Source: Cryptomeria japonica (Eukaryota; Streptophyta; Pinopsida; Cupressales; Cupressaceae). From it: a stretch of DNA of 64,000 nt. The DNA is taken from assembly GCF_030272615.1 (NCBI RefSeq), contig NC_081406.1, positions 464,408,072 through 464,472,071 of the forward strand, written 5' to 3'. This document shows positions 56,270 to 64,000 of the stretch, one piece after another (the first letter of the stretch is position 1; every line of letters starts with the position of its first letter). A program made the translations under genes and the position numbers. A model generated the notes under the pieces. That model worked only from the letters and a program-made list of their open reading frames with translations, was not told where the DNA came from and made no database searches.

Positions 56270-59200
56270 AGAAATAGCTTCTTGACTGAAATATTAGGCC
56301 ATCACTTCTTTAGTTTATCAGATTTTTTGTGGTGCGGAGGAGAAACTGGGAGGATATGTGGTGATTATGATTCATTTGGTTTATTGATTCTGTAATGGTG
56401 AAATTTCTATAAATGATTTCTTTTTCATCTTCTTTTTTCATCCTTTTAAGGGAATGTCTTAATGTGTATATATATAAATTGCATAATTTTGTATGAGATT
56501 GGGCTCATCATATTTGTCTTGTTTTAACCTTTTATATTTATCTTTAATCATGGTTAGAAGGTGGCTTGGTTAAGACATCAAATTAACATCAAATATCCAC
56601 CAAGAAACCCAGCCTTTTGGCTTCTCATCATGAACTACCTCTTTCATCTCCTTGATGAAGGCGTTTGCTAGCTACACAATGCTTTTTTATGAGAATAAGA
56701 ATGAAAGTTATAAGAAATTCTTCATACACTATACCTCCATGTAAATGTTTACCTTGGAAACATTAAAGATTAGTGACCTATCATATGGCCTTTACAACAC
56801 CATCCATTACAACAATCACTTGGTTTAATTTTTTACATCATCGTCCATCCTTTGAAACTTAGCAGGAGTAAAAGAAAGGCCATGGACACTTATGACAGCC
56901 ACATGAATGTGAAAAGATAATTAACCGAAACCTACCTTGGGATCTCCTTGGCCAATCCAAGGGAATACAATATGAATGAAATCCAAACTATAGATTCTCC
57001 AAATGCTTTTTGTCATTCAAAATGACCTACAAAATGTATTGTTCATAGGTATAGTTGGCAGTCGCTCATACATCGTGTAAGCTATCTAGAAAATTTCAAA
57101 TGGAGCATGTAATATTTTGAACTTTCTAATTTACAAATTTGTGTGCTAATTGCATTTATTTAAATTCAAGAATCCACTTCACATCTATATTAGCAAGATT
57201 CTTCTCTTTGCAGAGATTCAAACTATTCAAGAAGGCTTAAAACTTAGCCTCATATTTTGGACCAATAGATAAAAAAAAATTGAAATAGCTCACAAAATCT
57301 CTTCATTATAAAAAATCTTAGGTTTATACCTAGCCACCCCATCAAAGTTCAGTTTTAAAGCCAATAAAGGGAGGATTCCATTTTATCATTTCTTTTTTAT
57401 ATCTTTTGGAGATTTAAGGGCCACTAACATAGTATGTCAAAGTGGATATGAAAATGTATCATTTTTTTGTTAGTTTATCGTCCCACTAAGGGAAGTTTAA
57501 GAATCATATTATCTGATTTTTATTGACCAGTAGCATTTTGTAAATATCAATTATTATTATTTTTAGATTTAATAAAATAATTAAATATTACAAAATTGAA
57601 GCTACAGAAATAACTAATAAACATAATTGAATCACTAGCAGTCCAATAACTCGGAAAAAAACAAATGATAATGACTCTGTTCAATCAAAGATTCTTTTCT
57701 TTAATACCTACTCACTCAAAGATTATTTTCCCTTGACTCAACCTAAATTCCACACACAATTATAGGAGGTCTCGTTATCCATGTCACTTCCCATAAGGAG
57801 TTTCCCACTCGAAGCATATCATATCATTTTAATGCACCTCCCCACTCGAAGCATATCATTTTAATGTCCCTCCGCATGATAATTATAATTCTTATCTATG
57901 GAATTGGCTTCTTCTTCATTCATTCTCTAAGCATTCTAACCCTTTATCTCCTCCCTTCAAACTTCTCCAAAAATAACAAGAATTAGAAAAATTATCCAAT
58001 AATTTTTAATATAGATAACATGTTAAAAAAATTAACTGTCACCAGAGTTAAGATCTCGGAAATATTTTATTCTTTTGGCGTTGAGTGGAACATAACATGC
58101 GTCACCTTTGTATCATTAATTTTTTTGCTTCCAGACAAACTAAAAGTGATAAGATTGTTTCGGTGTAAGCCATTAAGAAAAGTGGTCACTGATTTGATGG
58201 TTGATCAACTTCCCTCCAGGTGTGGGAGACTCTACCGGTAGCTTACACATCAATATGGTAATCATATCTTCATATGCCATGGCTGCAGCGGGGAACGGGG
58301 GCCGACATTGATCAATCAGTCGTTGGTAATGGGAGACATTATTTTAAATGGTATGAAAAATTTCCAACTATGGCTAGATAGATCATGCTTTGGTTTTCAG
58401 GAAGCCATTGGAGTGAAGTTGATTTTGTCTTCTAGTGTTAGATAATTTGTATTTTCCTCATTGTAGGGAAGATAGGTTGTGTACTTCATATTTTAATGCT
58501 TATCTTGAAGGAGATCGGATGTGTGGTGGACATTTATTTCAAATTATTATTGTCCTACATGACCTATATAATCAAGGGGTTCTATTTATAATCCCATTCA
58601 TTCATATTGTAAACTTGCATTCATTGATAGGAATATAGTTTATTTGTGTCATATTGATCTTCTCATTTTGTTGTGCTTTCCATTAGACCTCTAGATCTTG
58701 GGTGGCCATCTCCATAGTCAAATCTTAAAATATTTACCTTTCTAGATTCTATAAAAGAAATGGTTTTATCAAGAATATCATATGGAATAGCTTCTAAATA
58801 TTTGCATTTGATAACAATATTGTTAGACAATTTTGCTTTATAGGAAAATAATCTAAACTAGACTATTTTTTTCAAGCTAAGACAAAACAAAGTAAGGTAG
58901 TACAATAATCACTTTGTAAAAATAATTAGCTAACACATCTTCTTTTGGGAATTTTTGTATTTAGTTCTTCCTTTGCAAATCAACATACCCTATTTTGGTT
59001 TCCCAAATATTTACTAAATAACTTTGAAGATAAATTGGGAAGAGAATCCATCATATAGATATTTCTTCTCAACAACCTTAGAGGACATTGTTTTGTCTAT
59101 CATTTATTATAATAGCTAATACCCAATTTTTTTATAAGATAACAAGCAAAACCTCCTCTTCACAAACTATGTTTTCCTTAATAATCCAATAATGAAAAAA

Positions 59201-59544
59201 GTAACCCACATAAAAATTACTTACTCCCTACCATGAAGGCAAAAGAACATCCAATTTAAAGATTGATGTACCAAAAGGAAAGAAATATGACCTCAATATC
59301 TGTCTTGAACTTATACATTGAATCTATACACATGAGAATCCCCTTAATAACTCTCTCACAACTTTCAATGCTAGAAGAATGAGTGTTTTCACAAGACTTT
59401 CATACTATGATATTTATATCAAAATTCACTTGCATAGTTTTAGAGTCAAGCTAACCCATTCTCATGAGTAGTTTACATGAACCCCTCATAAGAATGGATC
59501 ACTTAGTACTCATTTCATCAAAGTGTTGCTCATAGCGGTGAAGC
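56270..59544. other. AT-rich intergenic DNA
   Basis: No gene is recognised. The frames at 58020-58638 are short and show no motif I know. AT-rich throughout. Confidence 0.45.
57803..57877. repeat. 38-bp tandem duplication
   Basis: CCCACTCGAAGCATATCAT starts at 57803 and 57841, followed in both by CATTTTAATG and a C-rich end. Confidence 0.8.
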
Positions 59545-59648
59545 ATTAGGGATTCCTAGGAGGTCACCCATACTAATACTACTCTAAATCAAGCATGTTT
59601 AACCATGTAGATTATCCCAAGATCAAACCCATTCAACTTGCCACCCCA
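59545..59648 (-). pseudogene. 5S rRNA-like sequence
   Basis: The plus strand reads GGATTCCTAGGAGGTCACCC, then TACTAATACTACTCT, AAGCATGTTTAACC and TTATCCCAAGATC. This aligns in order with the reverse complement of plant 5S rRNA (CCCAGGAGGTCACCC, TAGTACTACTCT, AAGCACGCTTAAC, GGATC). The 3' half of the 5S gene is best kept; the first third is weak. A TATAAGGC motif lies upstream on the minus strand (about 59687-59695). It could be a 5S pseudogene or the 5S domain of a Cassandra-type TRIM LTR. Confidence 0.6.
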
Positions 59649-61929
59649 TTTGCAAAACCTTCATCAAGTGGTGTGCCTTATAAACCATTCATTATAGGGC
59701 AACTTTAGCTTATCCATCGACAAGTGGGAGGTGTTGATGTGTTTTTTATGCACATGCGAACATAGAATAAAATACCCAAAAGTATCTTATCCTCTCTTGA
59801 ACAAAGTTACTGAAATGCTGGAGATTTCTTAAGGATCACTTGAGACAACTCGAAGGTTCTGGTATGTCGGGTCACGACGTGTGGATAAACATAGTTGGTT
59901 GATGTGATTGCTGGTATCACAAGGGGACATACATTGAATTGTCAAATGCTTGAATAGTTGGAACTTGATCATTTGATATTTCAATCTCATGATGTCTTTT
60001 GTCCTAAACTAACTTGAATTGAAAAAAGGGCAAAAGGTGAAGTGTTAATAAAATCTATTCTAAGGCCTAGACTGTAAGAAGATGGATCCTAGTTTATCCC
60101 TTTAACCCTGATTTATTTATTTAGAGTGTTTAGTTCCATTTTAATCCTTTCTTTTACAATTAAATATTATTGAAAAATTGTATTATTGTTCCAAATTTTG
60201 TGGATATTTAAGAGACACAAATAAAATATAAATGTAATCATTCCATATTTTTGTAGGAGATATTGGAATGAGACTAATAGGAAGAGTAGTAAACATGAGT
60301 CACAATGAGCACTTTAGAATAAATCTAAACATTATAAGGAAGAGTAGCTTGGAAAAATAGAAGCGTAATTTATTTTCTAGTATGCAAGATTATTACTTGG
60401 GAAAGAATCTTGAGGAAGGATTCATTAATGAAATGGTCATTAACAAGATGGAGAGAATAATAATTAGGAAGAGATAGATTTCACATGCTACTAGGTGACT
60501 AGATTGGAGAGAAACTAGAGGCAAATAATTTAGCTTGGCCATGACACAAAGTTTTAGAATAGATGCCAACCTTGGTGAATGGAATGAAAATCCCAAACAA
60601 TTAATGAGTGGTGAGACAAGTAGAGGCATGCATCTATAAATTTTGTTTTGAATATATATAAAATAAAGAAAAAATGGGACTAAAACCAAGGGAAATTCAC
60701 ATGGAAAGGATATGATGAAAATCAAAATAAATAGTTTGAAGATAATATTAGTTACCTAGAGGATATTCCACTTGATTATTTGGTATATCATAACTATTTT
60801 GACAAATTTTGAAACCATTAGAGCTACCTTTTACTTCTGTAGATGAGGCATTCATTCATGTTGAAGTTGTGATAGCTTATTTGCCTCTTTATAGACAACA
60901 AATTATCCATACGAATTATCATATATACTTGTAACCTCCATCCGAAACCACCTATTTCACTCTTCTTCTTTTGTGTACCTCTTTTATTCTTCCATTACCT
61001 CTTCACTTACCTAAATTCAATCCAAAACATAGTGTATATAGCATCAAAAAAATTCCATATTTGATTAATATTATCCACAACATATCGAAAAGACAAATAC
61101 CACACTTACTGTGTCATCAACCAAAAATAATTTACTTACATATTCAAAGAGTTCAATAATGGAGAAACATCTATGCGGTGCTCTACACATGTCCTTGAAG
61201 GTTCAAGAAATACTTATCCTCTATTGGTCCAAACTTTAAATCACTTTCCATGCATGAAAATAATTGCAACCATACACAATTTCCCACCCAATAGATTCTC
61301 TCAAACTAGTTTACTATCTTAACATAGGGTCAAGGAAAAGCGGGCCAAAATAGGAATCCAAGTGTCTTAAAAGCCATCAAGACCATAGTAGTGAGGATTG
61401 AATTTCTTTCTTTAGTGGTATCTTTTTGTAGATTAATTAGTTGGGGATTGTATTAGGACCTTTTCCTAATTAAAAAAAATATATAAAGATTACATCCGTA
61501 AATATTGCATTCATAATAGAATAAATTTCTGCAATATTGACACTATATTCATAATAGATTTATAGTGATGAATAAAGAAATATTTAAGATTATGAAAAAA
61601 TTGATGTTTTCTTTCTCCCAATCGTCATTGGATATTGGGTGATCTTTGAGGCATTATGTCAAATAGTTCATGTGCCTTATCTAAGCTTACATATTTTGCA
61701 TGCATGTGTACCTGGGCAGTTGCACTACAACATCTATACTCATTAATCACATTTGGTTGGAAGTTTCTAAATCCATTTCAAACACATCTTGTGCATATCC
61801 CGCAATCTATGCTAACGGTGATTGTCTTTAATGGCTTCAATGTGTGCATAATTGATTGGCTCTTCACTCCTAAGACCTTCAAAAGTCTTTACTGGCTTCA
61901 TTGAGTCCTTTTGTCTTCCAAATTCACCT
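59649..61929. other. Intergenic DNA, nothing recognised
   Basis: No gene or clear repeat end. TGTTGATGTGTTTTTTATGC at 59735 has the look of an LTR start, but no matching end was found. Confidence 0.4.
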
Positions 61930-62480
61930 GCACCAACTTGAATTCTCCTTCAATGCTTGATTGCCTATTCACTTGGAATTGAATTGATTTTATAACTAAG
62001 AGATCACTTGATTTTATATGTCTCAAAAGCATTTTATCCCGATGGCTTTTTATTAAAGTACTTTCTCTTCTATCTCATATTGGTGGAGCAAATTCTTTTA
62101 TGATATGTAAGTTGAGAATATTTTATGAAAGGTCCCTAAATGAATACACTTTCAATTGATTTTAATATACCTTGAAGTGTGCAATATGGAAGGTTTGTAT
62201 TCTTAATCTCCTGCCCATTTCTTAATTTAAAAGATGATATCTTTATTAAATATCTTTATTAACTTGATTTCTCCTTCAATTCTTGATGAATGCTTGATTG
62301 CACGTTCACTTGGAATTGAATTGATTTTATAATTAAGAGATCACTTGAATTGTAGGTAAACCCCTTCAAATGACAGGGTAGGCTTCCTTTTATACCTAAT
62401 ATATGTCTTGAAAGCATTTTATTGTGATGGCTTTAAATTAAAGTACTTTCTCTTCTATCTGGTATTGGTGGAGTAGAGGT
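61930..62480. repeat. Two-copy repeat, 337-bp period
   Basis: GCTTGATTGC...TTCACTTGGAATTGAATTG occurs at 61955 and 62292. Both copies end with AAAGTACTTTCTCTTCTATCT followed by ATTGGTGGAG. The first copy lacks about 50 bp present in the second. Confidence 0.8.
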
Positions 62481-62636
62481 TGCATTGCATCATCCTAGGA
62501 TACATATTTCCGCAGATACAACACAAGTTAAATGTATCCCAAGTCGATGCAAAGCAACCTCTACTCTAGAGATCACCAAAAAATAGAGAAAGAACTTTAA
62601 TTTAATGACATTAGGATAAAAGTCTTTAATCAAGAC
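62404..62636. repeat. Foldback (long inverted repeat)
   Basis: The left arm 62404-62506 and right arm 62531-62636 are imperfect inverted copies around a 24-nt loop. The best part is GAGTAGAGGTTGC (62471) against GCAACCTCTACTC (62554-62566); ATACAT/ATGTAT pairs next to the loop. The left arm is also the end of the 337-bp repeat, so a third copy of the unit was inverted. A transcript would form a hairpin of about 100 bp. Confidence 0.7.
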
Positions 62637-62645
62637 AAAAAAATT

Positions 62646-63541
62646 TTGAGTTTGATTGTCATCATTTACTTTGCCAAATTCTTCACACGTAACTCCTGAA
62701 TCAATTTCCTACTCACAAGAATTTTATTATGTCTCAAATATAGCGAAATAGAAGGCTTCAAATAGTAAACTTGAACATGCAACTAAATCCATTGACTAAC
62801 CAGAAGAACAAAATTAAGAAATGGTTTGATCATCTGAGAGATGTTGTAGACTTGCAACTCACCAGCTAAGTTTTTGCGGGTAAGAAATTTTTTTGTTTTG
62901 GTTATGGTTGTGGTTTTTATAGGGAGACATTTACAAATTTATATCTATTTTCACTATTTAATGGTTTATGGGTTTGTAATGGTAATTTAATGTTCTTTCA
63001 TATTTTTGTATATATTCTTTATAATAGCCTATTATATTGATTTGTTCTATTATGCATAATGGTGTGGGTCAGACGGCTTTGCCATTGGTGCATGAAAGCA
63101 TTGAACGAGTTCTACTTTTAAAAATTACATGAAACATTTTTAATTTATTTGATTCAGTGTTATTTGCAAAAAATGATTATCAATGATGTTTCTTTTCTCC
63201 AAGAATCGTCTATGACCTTTCTGTTAGATAATATGTAACATCAAATGACTAAATCTTTTCATTACAAATGCTTATTTTATTTAATTATTATCTCAGCGTG
63301 AATTAAAATTTATATCTGTACGGAAGCAGAACATGCAAGTCCAAGAGTCATGTGCAAGCAAATTTCCTAAAAGAAAGCAAGCAGGCATTATCTTGAATGA
63401 CATGGAAACAAGCTCATCAACTGCCTAGAAGAGAGCAATTGGAGAATGGCAGAGGAAAGTGTTTAAGGGTGATAAATAGATAGATAGTATGCAATACAAA
63501 CAAACAATGTCTGGAGTGTCTGATGTGACGTCTCTAATTTA
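62646..63541. other. Intergenic DNA
   Basis: No gene or repeat boundary is recognised between the foldback and the methyltransferase relic. Confidence 0.4.
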
Positions 63542-64000
63542 TGTCCGGAGTGTCTAACTGGTTTTGGAGTTCCTGCAAAATCTATTGGGCCACGCTTGGA
63601 GGAAATCAATGTGTTCATTCAAGGAGAACCTTTTTTCTATTATGAGAATGATACTTTTGCACCTAGGGATATTTGGAAGTCAATATCCAAAAATTTCTAT
63701 AGTGTGGAACAAGAGTTGGCGGACTCGAAGTATAATTGTCAGCTTTCAGAAGACCAAAAGGTTATGTACACAATCTCCCAATAGAAGAGCGATTTCAAGA
63801 ATTACCTCTCCCCCCCATGACTATTCAGGAAGCACTTCCTCAAATAGAGGACTATTGGCCTCCATGGGATCAAAGAAAAAAATTAAAGCATAGACTCTAG
63901 ATGATGTGGTGGTGTCCTCCGTGGAGAACTCTACACTATAATTGAAAATTCACGAGGGAAACTACAAGATAGTGAAGAGAAATACAATCTTGAAAAGTGG
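63542..64000 (+). pseudogene. DRM-type DNA methyltransferase fragment
   Basis: The first frame reads CPECLTGFGVPAKSIGPRL, then VFIQGEPFFYYEND, FAPRDIWKSISKNFYSVEQE and ADSKYNC. A shift at 63740-63741 leads into AFRRPKGYVHNLPIEERF, LPPMTIQEALPQIED and YWPPWDQRKKLKHRL, with a stop at 63898-63900. A third frame continues LRGELYTIIENSRGKL to the window edge. The blocks SKYxCA-x3-R-x-GYxHNLPI and WPxWDxRTKL are those of plant DRM (domains rearranged) de novo methyltransferases or close relatives. The catalytic Pro-Cys region is not in view. Frameshifts imply a pseudogene, unless the assembly has errors here. The gene continues beyond the window. Confidence 0.6.

Noticed and set aside
58020-58638. 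Two short plus-strand frames
   Set aside because: No known motif, AT-rich context, no splice or promoter context that would support a gene.

Overview
The window looks like intergenic DNA from a very large, repeat-dominated seed-plant genome. A gymnosperm is my best guess; this is an inference from AT-rich, deeply nested LTR retrotransposons, three solo LTRs, large retroelement accessory ORFs, and only two host-gene relics in 64 kb. I see no intact host gene, tRNA gene or CRISPR array. One 500-N assembly gap lies at 39829-40328.

Left part (1-20 kb). A decayed minus-strand Ty3/gypsy reverse transcriptase fragment is followed by a solo LTR (728-1891, target duplication AATTT) and AT-rich DNA with LTR-like and LINE-like scraps. 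Next comes a minus-strand Ty1/copia element (about 7905-19475) with gag, protease, integrase, RT and RNase H remnants, a tRNA-Met-type primer site at 18055-18066 and a 5' LTR at 18069-19475. It has been broken twice. A solo LTR (16724-17761, TSD TGAAC) sits in gag. A 5.08-kb LTR element (11043-16122, TSD CATCT) is inserted inside the codons of the gag zinc knuckle. That inner element carries no recognisable pol; it has one long decayed accessory ORF of about 1000 codons with a Lys/Glu-rich helix.

Middle part (20-46 kb). A plus-strand gypsy element (LTR 20749-21493, primer site 21497, gag, protease, a deletion, integrase tail) is split in gag by a 6670-bp insertion (25378-32047, TSD AGACC, ends TG...CA). 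That insertion holds the only long intact ORF in the window, 1214 codons at 27477-31121. The ORF lies behind a GC-rich upstream region with four copies of a strictly spaced dyad module and a TATA box. Further right are rearranged copies of the same gypsy family that carry a plant-mobile-domain (PMD) ORF antisense to gag-pol, between integrase and the 3' LTR.

Right part (46-64 kb). A minus-strand accessory-ORF element with a LINE-like 3' end (46017-48850) is split by a solo LTR (47416-48472). Next is a minus-strand gypsy pol (RT to integrase, 53050-55349) with a downstream accessory ORF (50269-52442) and two polypurine tracts. After it come a short UDP-glycosyltransferase relic (55632-56265), a 5S-rRNA-like sequence (59545-59648), a foldback element (62404-62636) and, at the right edge, a DRM-type DNA methyltransferase relic (63542-64000).

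The recurring theme is accessory proteins carried by retroelements: a globular N-terminal part, a basic or charged linker, then coiled coil. Such ORFs occur in the 11-16 kb element, the 25-32 kb insertion, the 46-49 kb element and the 50-52 kb gypsy tail. At least three share a recognisable motif (G, aromatic, then H/S-x-LL-x-H-x3-G).
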